A DNA stretch of 5,147 nt from Marinagarivorans sp. UBA5868 (lineage in GTDB: Bacteria; Pseudomonadota; Gammaproteobacteria; Pseudomonadales; Cellvibrionaceae), in NCBI GenBank assembly GCA_002432095.1, contig DJFQ01000134.1, positions 1 through 5,147 on the forward strand, in the 5' to 3' direction. Both the position numbers and the translations under genes were made by a program. The stretch's first letter is position 1. Each line of letters opens with the position of its first letter. The notes below the pieces were generated by a model that saw only the letters and a program-made list of their open reading frames with translations, made no database searches and was not told the origin of the DNA. Shown in pieces: positions 1 through 5,147 of the stretch.

Positions 1-264
1 GATACGGTGGAAGCAAACGAGCGCTTGGGTTTCGGTGCGGATATGCGCGACTATTCCTTGTTGCGACCTATGTTCGAGCATTTCGGTATTCACCAAGTGA
101 AGTTGATGACCAACAATCCTCGCAAAATAAAGGCACTGGAAGAGCAGGGTGTCCAGGTGGTGGAGCGCCTCAAGCACGATACGGGTCGCAACCCTCACAA
201 CCAAAATTATCTGAATACCAAACGCGGCAAGCTCGGCCATCTATTTGACGGCGACGCGCCCTGA
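1..264 (+). CDS. ribA: GTP cyclohydrolase II, C-terminal part (5' end outside window)
   Basis: The reading frame is open from base 1 and gives 87 residues, so the gene begins upstream; the GTG at 7 is an internal valine, not a start. GTP cyclohydrolase II is a cytoplasmic enzyme that opens the GTP imidazole ring to begin riboflavin synthesis. The visible part matches the end of the family: DTVEAN then LGFGADMRDY (residues 9-18), where the arginine lies in the conserved ADxRxY catalytic stretch, then LMTNNPRK (35-42), and the tail GRNPHNQNYLNTKRGKLGH (62-80). The zinc-binding cysteines would lie upstream and cannot be checked. The frame ends in tandem stops, TGA followed directly by TAA. A fused RibBA protein would look the same here; ending soon after the KLGHL motif, as E. 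coli RibA does, favours stand-alone RibA. A likely terminator follows about 120 bp downstream. Confidence 0.93.
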   Translation, partial: DTVEANERLGFGADMRDYSLLRPMFEHFGIHQVKLMTNNPRKIKALEEQGVQVVERLKHDTGRNPHNQNYLNTKRGKLGHLFDGDAP

Positions 265-270
265 TAAGAG

Positions 271-295
271 CGTTTCGTTTCGTTTTATTAATAAA
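271..295. repeat. Three tandem CGTTT pentamers followed by a 12-bp AT palindrome
   Basis: Bases 271-285 are three exact copies of CGTTT. They run into TTTATTAATAAA at 284-295, a perfect 12-bp self-complementary sequence. The stretch starts four bases after the second ribA stop codon. It could be a protein-binding site, an UP-element-like AT tract or simply AT-rich spacer. The repeats are seen directly; no function is supported. Confidence 0.4.
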
Positions 296-351
296 TTCAG
301 CTATTTGAATCACGGCACTCGCGATGCTTTCCCGGTCGCTATGGTTTATGA

Positions 352-380
352 TGCGGCTCCATTTTATGCCGCAGTGCGGC
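352..380 (+). promoter_or_regulatory. Mutually exclusive inverted repeats in the leader (TGCGGC / GCCGCA / TGCGGC)
   Basis: TGCGGC at 352-357 is complementary to GCCGCA at 368-373 across a 10-nt loop. The same hexamer recurs at 375-380, where its GCGGC end could pair back on GCCGCA to give a tight 4-bp stem with a 5-nt loop (368-371 with 377-380). Only one pairing can form at a time. This sits just before the terminator-like hairpin at 384-408, an arrangement that resembles an attenuator, but no leader peptide or known riboswitch is recognised. The repeats are visible; the regulatory role is inference. Confidence 0.3.
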
Positions 381-383
381 GTG

Positions 384-408
384 CCGGACGTCATAGTCCG
401 GTTTGTTT
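384..408 (+). terminator. Probable Rho-independent terminator after ribA
   Basis: CCGGAC (384-389) and GTCCGG (396-401) form a perfect 6-bp GC-rich stem around the 6-nt loop GTCATA. A possible G-U pair (383 with 402) extends it, and TTTGTTT (402-408) follows directly. Stem, loop and T-tract fit an intrinsic terminator. The stem is short and one G interrupts the T-tract, so strength may be moderate. It lies about 120 bp beyond the ribA stop and only 54 bp before the receptor start, so it either ends ribA transcripts or attenuates the receptor operon. Confidence 0.5.
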
Positions 409-418
409 GAGCGGTTGA

Positions 419-443
419 GCTTCGCAAGAGACGAAGCGGCTTC
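419..443 (+). promoter_or_regulatory. Second set of competing hairpins just upstream of the receptor ribosome binding site
   Basis: GCTTCG (419-424) pairs perfectly with CGAAGC (432-437) across a 7-nt loop. The GAAG part (433-436) can instead pair with CTTC (440-443). The element ends six bases before the TGAGGA ribosome binding site at 449-454, so the choice of fold could affect ribosome access. The complementarity is direct observation; any effect on translation is inference. Confidence 0.3.
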
Positions 444-448
444 AAATC

Positions 449-454
449 TGAGGA
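449..454 (+). promoter_or_regulatory. Ribosome binding site fixing the TTG start of the receptor
   Basis: TGAGGA lies 7 bases before the TTG at 462. Going upstream in the receptor frame there is no ATG, GTG or TTG between an in-frame stop at 408-410 and this TTG. The TTG is also followed by a complete signal peptide, so the site and the frame together decide the start. Confidence 0.75.
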
Positions 455-461
455 ATACCGG

Positions 462-2408
462 TTGTCACGCAACATTTTCCTTTCTGATCTGTCGTTGGTC
501 GCCTGTATTTGGGCGATGGTATTGCTACCTTTGGGCGCGCAAGCGGAACCAGCGGAGCCAAAGTCAGCGTCGCTGGTCGATCTCAGCATCGAGGAACTCG
601 CTCGCCTTCCTGTTACTTCAGTTTCCCGTCGCCCCGCACCTTTAGCGACGGCGGCAGCTTCCATCTATGTCATAACAGGCGAGGACATTCGCCGCGCCGG
701 TGCTACCTCCCTGCCTGAAGCGCTGCGTTTGGCACCCAACCTGCAGGTGGCACGAGTGAATGCGCGCAGTTATGCCATCACCGCACGCGGCTTCAATAAT
801 TCGCTGGCGAACCAATTGCTGGTGATGATTGATGGACGGACCGTTTATTCGCCGCTGTTTTCCGGTGTTTTCTGGGATGCTCAGGACGTGGTGCTCGAAG
901 ATGTGGAGCGCATCGAAGTGGTAAGCGGACCTGGGTCCACCCTTTGGGGACTCAATGCTGTCAACGGAGTCATCAACATCACCACCAAACCTGCCAGTGC
1001 TACCCAAGGCACGCTGTTGGTCGCTGGCGGCAGTATGGAAGAACGCCAACTGATCAGTCGTTACGGCGGGCATTTGGGTGACAGCGGCCACTTCCGCGTT
1101 TATGCCAAGCATCATCATCAGAATGACGTGACCACTGCGGCAGGTCTTCCTAGCGCTAGTGGCATGCACCGCACCACCGCAGGGATTCGCACGGATTGGC
1201 TTGATGAAGACCGCCATCTGACGGTGCAGGGCGAGGTGCTCAGTGGCCGTTTGCAGCAGAATTTTGGACAGGAGGATGCTGAACTCACCGGCGCTCATGT
1301 GTTGGCGCGATTCAGCCAACGTTTAGAGGGAGATTCCGAGATTTCTGCACATGCCTATCTGGATCATCAACAGCGTTATCAGCCCAATTTTTTTGAGGAG
1401 CATCTGAACACGGTCGATCTCGATCTTCAACATAGTGTGCGTGTCGGGCGCCGTCACAACCTAGTGTGGGGCGGTGGATACCGTCACGCTCACGACAATG
1501 CTGCCGGCGCTGCCTTGGTGCGCTTCATGCCCAAAGATAAGTCGATGAGCTGGAGCAACGTGTTTGCGCAGAATGATATCGACCTGTTTGACGCTGTGCA
1601 CCTGACGCTTGGAGCGAAGTTTGAGCGTAATCCCTACACCGGTTGGGAATCTTTGCCCAATGTGCGCTTGTCTTATGCGCCTCAGCGGGCGAATTATTTA
1701 CTGTGGGGAGCGCTATCGCGTTCGGTGCGTTCGCCGTCGAGGTTCGACCGGGAGTTTTTCACCATCGCCCCCAATGCGCCAAACGGGCAGACTGAATACA
1801 ACCATGTGGGTAATTCAGACTTTTCCTCCGAAATTGCTCGGGTCATGGAATTTGGTTATCGCGCTCAACCACACCACAACATCTCTTTTTCCACTACCTT
1901 CTTTTTCAGTCATTACGACCGTCTTCGCACCTTGGAGCCGGATGCGGACGGCACCACGCAATTTCGCAACTTGGCGGAGGCGGACGTATACGGCTTGGAA
2001 TTTTGGGGAGGCTGGCAGGTTTCGGATCACTGGCGTTTAGGCGCAGGCTTGGTCGCGCAGACGTTGGACATGGATCTACTGCCGCAAAGCAATGACGCGG
2101 TCCGGGCTACTAATGTTGCCAGCCGAGACCCGGAGGTCTATTGGCAATTGCGCTCTTCGCTGGCGGTGACGGACAACCTGGAAATGGAAGCATTTTTCCG
2201 TCATGTGGGAGAGCTTGGTGAGGACACCTCTGCAACTCCAGCCTATTCGTCGCTTGATCTGCGATTTGGCTGGCAATTGGGACCCGCTTTGGAGCTGTCG
2301 GTAATAGGACAGAATCTGCTGGATGCATCCCACCCCGAGTTTGGCGCGGCACCGAATTACAGCGAGTTCCGCCGCGCCCTCTATGTGAAGATGTTATGGG
2401 AGCTTTAG
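462..2408 (+). CDS. TonB-dependent outer-membrane receptor
   Basis: The product is 648 residues, typical in size for a receptor with a plug and a 22-strand barrel. Residues 1-28 form a signal peptide (hydrophobic core about 11-24, cleavage probably after AQA). A short segment with DLSIEELARLPVTSVSRR (40-57) is characteristic of the receptor subfamily found beside YfiR genes. The plug spans about 58-176, with YVITGEDIRRAGATSLPEAL (69-88), LLVMIDGR (119-126) and IEVVSGPGSTLWGLNAVNGV (151-170). The barrel follows and ends with GQNLLDASHPEFG (616-628) and a final beta strand. There is no STN signalling domain, so it is not a FecA-type transducer to a sigma/anti-sigma pair. Such proteins bind a scarce ligand outside the cell and import it using TonB energy; the ligand cannot be told here. 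The last residue is Leu rather than the usual Phe/Trp. It is the first gene of a three-gene operon, and its stop shares one base with the next start. Confidence 0.93.
   Translation: MSRNIFLSDLSLVACIWAMVLLPLGAQAEPAEPKSASLVDLSIEELARLPVTSVSRRPAPLATAAASIYVITGEDIRRAGATSLPEALRLAPNLQVARVNARSYAITARGFNNSLANQLLVMIDGRTVYSPLFSGVFWDAQDVVLEDVERIEVVSGPGSTLWGLNAVNGVINITTKPASATQGTLLVAGGSMEERQLISRYGGHLGDSGHFRVYAKHHHQNDVTTAAGLPSASGMHRTTAGIRTDWLDEDRHLTVQGEVLSGRLQQNFGQEDAELTGAHVLARFSQRLEGDSEISAHAYLDHQQRYQPNFFEEHLNTVDLDLQHSVRVGRRHNLVWGGGYRHAHDNAAGAALVRFMPKDKSMSWSNVFAQNDIDLFDAVHLTLGAKFERNPYTGWESLPNVRLSYAPQRANYLLWGALSRSVRSPSRFDREFFTIAPNAPNGQTEYNHVGNSDFSSEIARVMEFGYRAQPHHNISFSTTFFFSHYDRLRTLEPDADGTTQFRNLAEADVYGLEFWGGWQVSDHWRLGAGLVAQTLDMDLLPQSNDAVRATNVASRDPEVYWQLRSSLAVTDNLEMEAFFRHVGELGEDTSATPAYSSLDLRFGWQLGPALELSVIGQNLLDASHPEFGAAPNYSEFRRALYVKMLWEL
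2398..2402 (+). promoter_or_regulatory. Ribosome binding site inside the receptor gene, for the YfiR-like gene
   Basis: GGGAG lies 5 bases before the GTG at 2408, within the last codons of the receptor. It supports the GTG at 2408 over the in-frame ATG at 2396, which overlaps the site itself, and over the ATG at 2456, which has only a GGG run directly against it. Confidence 0.6.
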
Positions 2409-3007
2409 TGCAGGCCAGCGATCCGGTTTCCACCACCCGGTACCGGCGCCGCGGGATGATTCTCTTGTGGCCGCTGCTGGTTTTATGGTCGATGTTGTCA
2501 TTGTCCGCTGCGGCCAATGATCTGATTGGGACCAATCTTGAACGCCAAGTGAAAGCGGCGATGCTCTATAAATTTCTCGGCTATGTGGAGTGGCCACCGG
2601 AGTCATTTGCCACACCTGTGTCACCCTATGTCATTGCGGTGGCCGGCGCCTCCGACGTGCTCGTTGAGTTGCGCCATCTCATCACTGATCGAACGGTCAA
2701 TCAGCGGCCGATCGTGGTGCAGAAAGTCACCAGCAAATCCGATCTGACCGGCATACATCTGCTATTTGTCGGCCAAGACAACAGCGAAGTTCTGCACAAT
2801 CGTCTGATGCGCAGGGCTCGGGAGCACAGTGTGGTGACAGTGACGGAAAATGAGCGCGGATTGGATCTGGGCAGCGTCATCAATTTTCGCCTGATCGAAG
2901 ACCGCATCGGTTTTGATATTTCCTTGGTCAATGCCGGCGTGCATAAGCTCAAATTGAGCGCCCGCCTGCTGGCGGTGGCGTCTTATGTGGAGACCGACGG
3001 CTCGTGA
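2408..3007 (+). CDS. YfiR-family (DUF4154) periplasmic protein
   Basis: From the GTG at 2408 the product is 199 residues. It has a basic n-region (RYRRRG, 11-16), a hydrophobic core (17-32) and probable cleavage after SAAA (33-36), so it should be exported to the periplasm. The later ATG at 2456 would lose the basic n-region; the ATG at 2396 would add four residues. Family marks are VKAAMLYKFLGYVEWP (48-63), TGIHLLFVG (114-122), VVTVTENERGLDLGSVINF (142-160) and the C-terminal LKLSARLLAVA (181-191). In Pseudomonas, YfiR is the periplasmic inhibitor of the diguanylate cyclase YfiN. Here the next gene encodes a kinase with the same type of sensor domain, so I infer that this protein controls that kinase. 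It contains no cysteine at all, unlike the disulfide-bearing P. aeruginosa YfiR. Tight overlaps on both sides (TAGTG before, GTGA after) suggest translational coupling. Confidence 0.88.
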   Translation: MQASDPVSTTRYRRRGMILLWPLLVLWSMLSLSAAANDLIGTNLERQVKAAMLYKFLGYVEWPPESFATPVSPYVIAVAGASDVLVELRHLITDRTVNQRPIVVQKVTSKSDLTGIHLLFVGQDNSEVLHNRLMRRAREHSVVTVTENERGLDLGSVINFRLIEDRIGFDISLVNAGVHKLKLSARLLAVASYVETDGS

Positions 3008-4887
3008 GTATCATCCGCTACGTACAGCGCTCGGTATCGCGCAAGCTGATGTTGGTGGTGCTGGCCACGACTTTTCTGGCGTTATCCGCCTATGGATCGG
3101 TGATGCTGATCTACGATCTGCGCACCTATCACGATACTTGGGTGAAGGATCTCACCACTCAAGCGAATATCATTGCCGAGGTTAGTGCCCCGGCGCTGGA
3201 ATTCAATGACCCGCAAACCGCGCGGGAAAATCTCAATCTGTTGAGCACTCGACGCTCCATCCTCCAGGCGGCCATTTACACCTCCACCGGCGCTGTGTTC
3301 GCCGGTTATTCCACTACTGAAACGCGCCCGGAGCCGCTGATGGCCGGTCCGTCTGATGGTTACCTGGTACATGGTGACCGCATCACGGTGGTACATCCTA
3401 TTATCAAAAATGGCACTTCGCTTGGTGCCGTTTATATTCTTGCGCGCTATGAAGCGCGAGCACGTTTGGCCAGCTATGCGCTGATTTTGGTATGCGTCAT
3501 GGTGGCGAGTATGAGCCTGGCGTTGCTGATTTCCATATGGTTGCAGGCGGCGCTCACCCGACCGTTGTTTGCAGTGACAAATGTGGCTCGGGAGGTGATG
3601 CAAAGTCGGGATTTCTCCCTGCGAGCGGAAAAATTTTCGGAAGACGAAATCGGCATTCTGGTGGACGCCTTCAACGACATGTTGAGCGAGGTGGAAAAAC
3701 GCGCGCGCGCGCTGGAGGATTCCAACCGCTCGCTGGAGCATGAGATGACCGAACGCCAAGCGGCAGAACGCGCGCTGCTACAGGCGGATCGGCGAAAGGA
3801 TGAATTTCTGGCGACGCTGGCCCACGAGCTGCGCAATCCCCTGGCACCACTGCTGAACGGCCTGCGCATATTGCGCTTGGCGGACCGCGATTCCGCAGAT
3901 GTGCAAGATGCGCAGGAAATTATGGATAGACAATTGCGCCAGATGGTGCGCTTGGTGGACGACCTTCTGGATGTCTCTCGCATTACCACTGGCAAGCTCA
4001 CCATCAGCACCAGTCGCATCGCCGTGCGGGATGTCATGCAGGCTGCTGTGGAAACCTGCAGCACGTTTATTGAAACCTGCGGCCATCGCCTGGAGGTCGT
4101 GTTCCCCGACGAACTGCTCTGCGTCGAAGGCGACAGCGTGCGCCTGTCACAAGTATTTGCCAACCTCCTGAACAACAGCGCCAAATACACTAACTCCGGT
4201 GGGCAGATCCGTTTTGCGGCGCGTGCCGAAGGTGGACAGGTGTTGGTGGAGATTAGCGATAACGGCATTGGCATCGCTAAGGACATGCTGCCGGAAATAT
4301 TTCAAATGTTCACGCAAGTGGACTGCTCACTGGAGCGCGCTCATGCCGGGCTCGGTGTTGGCTTGGCTTTGTCTAAGCGCCTGGTGGAACTCCATGGCGG
4401 CAGTTTAGCGGCTATTAGCGATGGTGTCGGCAAAGGCAGTCTTTTCCGCGTGACGCTGAACACCGTCGACTGCCCCGCCGACGTGTTGGACGCTCCGGTG
4501 ACCAATCAGAGCGACGCCGTGTCCCGCCGAATTCTTCTGGTGGATGATAATGTCGATTTTGTCACCAGCATGGCATCGTTGCTTACATTACTTGGTCATG
4601 AAGTGCAGACCGTCAACGATGGCGTAAGCGCTCTGACGGTGGCCGCCGATTTCGCGCCAGACTATGCGTTTCTCGATATTGGGATGCCGGGGCTGAACGG
4701 TTACGACTTGGCGCGTCGTCTGCGCGAACTGCCTTCTACTGCCAACTGCGTTCTCACTGCCGTCACTGGCTGGGGGCAGGACAAAGACCGCCAATTATCA
4801 CGCGCTGCGGGCTTCGATTATCACCTGGTCAAACCGGTCGAGCTTGCACGGATTCTCGAAGTGCTGGAAGCAGGGCCGCGTCTATAA
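3004..4887 (+). CDS. Hybrid sensor histidine kinase, CHASE8-HAMP-HisKA-HATPase-REC
   Basis: The product is 627 residues from a GTG that overlaps the preceding stop by 4 bp, with GGAG at 2989-2992 as a somewhat distant ribosome binding site. Order of parts: membrane segment about 14-36; periplasmic CHASE8-like sensor about 37-153 (ANIIAEVSAPALEFND, 54-69); membrane segment about 155-180; HAMP 181-233; a helical linker rich in charged residues to about 262; HisKA with the H-box FLATLAHELRNPLAP (268-282, phospho-accepting His274); the ATPase domain with N-box NNSAKY (390-395), G1 box DNGIGI (419-424), F-box EIFQMF (431-436) and G2 box GLGVGLAL (449-456); and a receiver domain about 508-623 with acidic pair Asp514/Asp515, phospho-acceptor Asp558 in FLDIGMPGLNGYD, Thr588 and Lys610. 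All catalytic residues are present, so it should be active. No Hpt or DNA-binding domain follows. The sensor resembles that of YfiN, which points to the upstream YfiR-like protein as its regulator. Confidence 0.93.
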   Translation: MSIIRYVQRSVSRKLMLVVLATTFLALSAYGSVMLIYDLRTYHDTWVKDLTTQANIIAEVSAPALEFNDPQTARENLNLLSTRRSILQAAIYTSTGAVFAGYSTTETRPEPLMAGPSDGYLVHGDRITVVHPIIKNGTSLGAVYILARYEARARLASYALILVCVMVASMSLALLISIWLQAALTRPLFAVTNVAREVMQSRDFSLRAEKFSEDEIGILVDAFNDMLSEVEKRARALEDSNRSLEHEMTERQAAERALLQADRRKDEFLATLAHELRNPLAPLLNGLRILRLADRDSADVQDAQEIMDRQLRQMVRLVDDLLDVSRITTGKLTISTSRIAVRDVMQAAVETCSTFIETCGHRLEVVFPDELLCVEGDSVRLSQVFANLLNNSAKYTNSGGQIRFAARAEGGQVLVEISDNGIGIAKDMLPEIFQMFTQVDCSLERAHAGLGVGLALSKRLVELHGGSLAAISDGVGKGSLFRVTLNTVDCPADVLDAPVTNQSDAVSRRILLVDDNVDFVTSMASLLTLLGHEVQTVNDGVSALTVAADFAPDYAFLDIGMPGLNGYDLARRLRELPSTANCVLTAVTGWGQDKDRQLSRAAGFDYHLVKPVELARILEVLEAGPRL

Positions 4888-4888
4888 T
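4883..4888 (+). promoter_or_regulatory. Possible -10 element (TATAAT) for the downstream gene
   Basis: A perfect TATAAT overlaps the kinase stop codon TAA (4885-4887). Transcription would start near 4895, giving a leader of about 55 nt before the ATG at 4951. The bases 16-18 bp upstream do not resemble TTGACA and there is no TGn extension, so this may be chance or an activator-dependent promoter. Confidence 0.3.
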
Positions 4889-4935
4889 CGGTTTGTGGAA
4901 TTTGTAGCCTGCTCGCGGTCGAAACTGATAGATGA

Positions 4936-4942
4936 TGAGGAG
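4936..4942 (+). promoter_or_regulatory. Strong ribosome binding site for the gene at 4951
   Basis: TGAGGAG lies 8 bases before the ATG, close to ideal. GAGCAG at 4940-4945, overlapping this site, is complementary to CTGCTC at 4909-4914 across a 25-nt loop, so a 6-bp helix could mask it. The site is well supported; the masking is speculative. Confidence 0.65.
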
Positions 4943-4950
4943 CAGACACC

Positions 4951-5147
4951 ATGAGTAAACCAAAACGCCACACAAACAAACCCGCCACCGACACGAAAAA
5001 GCCCGCCCCGCTAAAACCGACACCGAATCCAGACGACAGCGAATACCATCTAAGCCCCCACGATGCCGCTGCAGCAGCGCCCGCCGATGAATCCGTAACA
5101 GGCGAAGAAGATCCGGGAGCCGGGCTGGAATTTTTGGTGAGAAAGTG
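4951..5147 (+). CDS. Hypothetical protein, low-complexity charged N-terminus (3' end outside window)
   Basis: An ATG with a strong ribosome binding site opens a frame with no stop through the window edge: 65 full codons plus the bases TG. I do not recognise the family. The first 29 residues are basic and proline-rich (MSKPKRHTNKPATDTKKPAP and on), with six lysines. From residue 30 the chain turns acidic, with a run of five alanines (39-43) and an EED cluster (52-54). The last visible residues, GLEFLVRK (58-65), look more like an ordered segment. No signal peptide or membrane segment is present, so it is probably cytoplasmic. The split into a basic then an acidic half suggests a disordered tail. 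The next codon begins TG, so the protein could end here (TGA) at 65 residues or continue. It lies 63 bp after the kinase and may belong to the operon or have its own promoter. Confidence 0.6.
   Translation, partial: MSKPKRHTNKPATDTKKPAPLKPTPNPDDSEYHLSPHDAAAAAPADESVTGEEDPGAGLEFLVRK

Larger units (their letters stand above)
268..461. other. Intergenic region between ribA and the receptor operon
   Basis: No open frame here has a plausible start, ribosome binding site and family signature. The first 30 bp are AT-rich; the rest is GC-richer and full of short inverted repeats listed separately. The best -10-like hexamer is TATGAT at 347-352 (one mismatch to TATAAT), but the bases 16-18 bp upstream (ATGCTT region) are a poor -35, so I do not call a promoter. 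If that hexamer were used, the receptor mRNA would carry a leader of roughly 100 nt containing all the hairpins. I see no Fur box, cobalamin-riboswitch B12 box or FMN-riboswitch core. Confidence 0.5.

Noticed and set aside
268..461. FMN or cobalamin riboswitch, suggested by the ribA neighbour and the receptor gene
   Set aside because: No B12 box or FMN-riboswitch core is present, and the region is shorter than a typical full cobalamin riboswitch with its expression platform.
403..645. Plus-strand open frame of 80 codons beginning upstream of the receptor
   Set aside because: It overlaps the receptor start in another frame, shows no family signature, and ends inside the receptor; the receptor frame has the ribosome binding site and signal peptide.
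170..664. Minus-strand open frame of 164 codons across the ribA end and the intergenic region
   Set aside because: It runs antisense over the conserved RibA C-terminus and the receptor signal peptide, and its translation shows no family motif or regular composition.
642..1319. Long minus-strand open frame (225 codons) opposite the receptor plug
   Set aside because: It is the shadow of a strongly conserved plug domain on the plus strand, and its product has no recognisable motif.
2396..2398. ATG as an alternative start of the YfiR-like gene
   Set aside because: It would start 10 codon bases inside the receptor end and overlap the GGGAG site; the GTG at 2408 has better spacing. The difference is only four residues, so it is not fully excluded.
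1..2408. A flavin-uptake role for the receptor because it lies beside ribA
   Set aside because: A terminator-like hairpin separates the two, there is no shared control element, and the receptor's closest resemblance is to YfiR-linked receptors, so adjacency alone is not evidence.
3700..3712. Alternating CG run of 13 bases, possible Z-DNA or slippage site
   Set aside because: It encodes the ordinary Arg-Ala-Arg-Ala stretch of the kinase linker helix, and the reading frame continues intact.
3474..4286. Minus-strand open frame of 270 codons opposite the kinase core
   Set aside because: It is very rich in Ser/Arg, as antisense frames of GC-rich genes tend to be, and lies opposite the HAMP, H-box and N-box coding sequence.

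Overview
The window comes from a Gram-negative bacterium, most likely a proteobacterium: it encodes a TonB-dependent outer-membrane receptor, a periplasmic YfiR-family protein and a hybrid histidine kinase. The riboflavin enzyme fragment at the left edge looks gammaproteobacterial, but the species cannot be named from the sequence alone.

Layout, all on the plus strand. (1) 1-264 is the C-terminal part of GTP cyclohydrolase II (RibA), ending in tandem stops. (2) 268-461 is a 194-bp intergenic region. It holds a triplicated CGTTT pentamer, an AT-rich palindrome, a likely intrinsic terminator (384-408), and two sets of short inverted repeats in which one strand can pair with either of two partners. 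(3) 462-4887 is a tightly packed three-gene operon: a TonB-dependent receptor (TTG start), a YfiR/DUF4154 periplasmic protein (GTG start sharing one base with the previous stop) and a CHASE8-HAMP-HisKA-HATPase-REC hybrid kinase (GTG start overlapping the previous stop by 4 bp). (4) 4888-4950 is a 63-bp gap with a perfect TATAAT hexamer and a strong ribosome binding site. (5) 4951 to the window edge is the start of a small, charged, proline/alanine-rich protein of unknown function, cut by the window.

How the genes may work together. In the known YfiBNR system, periplasmic YfiR restrains YfiN, an inner-membrane CHASE8-HAMP-GGDEF diguanylate cyclase, and the outer-membrane lipoprotein YfiB relieves this. 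Here the same logic appears with different end pieces: a TonB-dependent receptor takes the outer-membrane position and a hybrid histidine kinase with the same CHASE8-type sensor replaces the cyclase. I infer a trans-envelope signalling chain (receptor, YfiR-like protein, kinase). Its ligand, the direction of control and the downstream output are not visible. The kinase stops after its receiver domain and no phosphotransfer or DNA-binding partner is encoded in the window.
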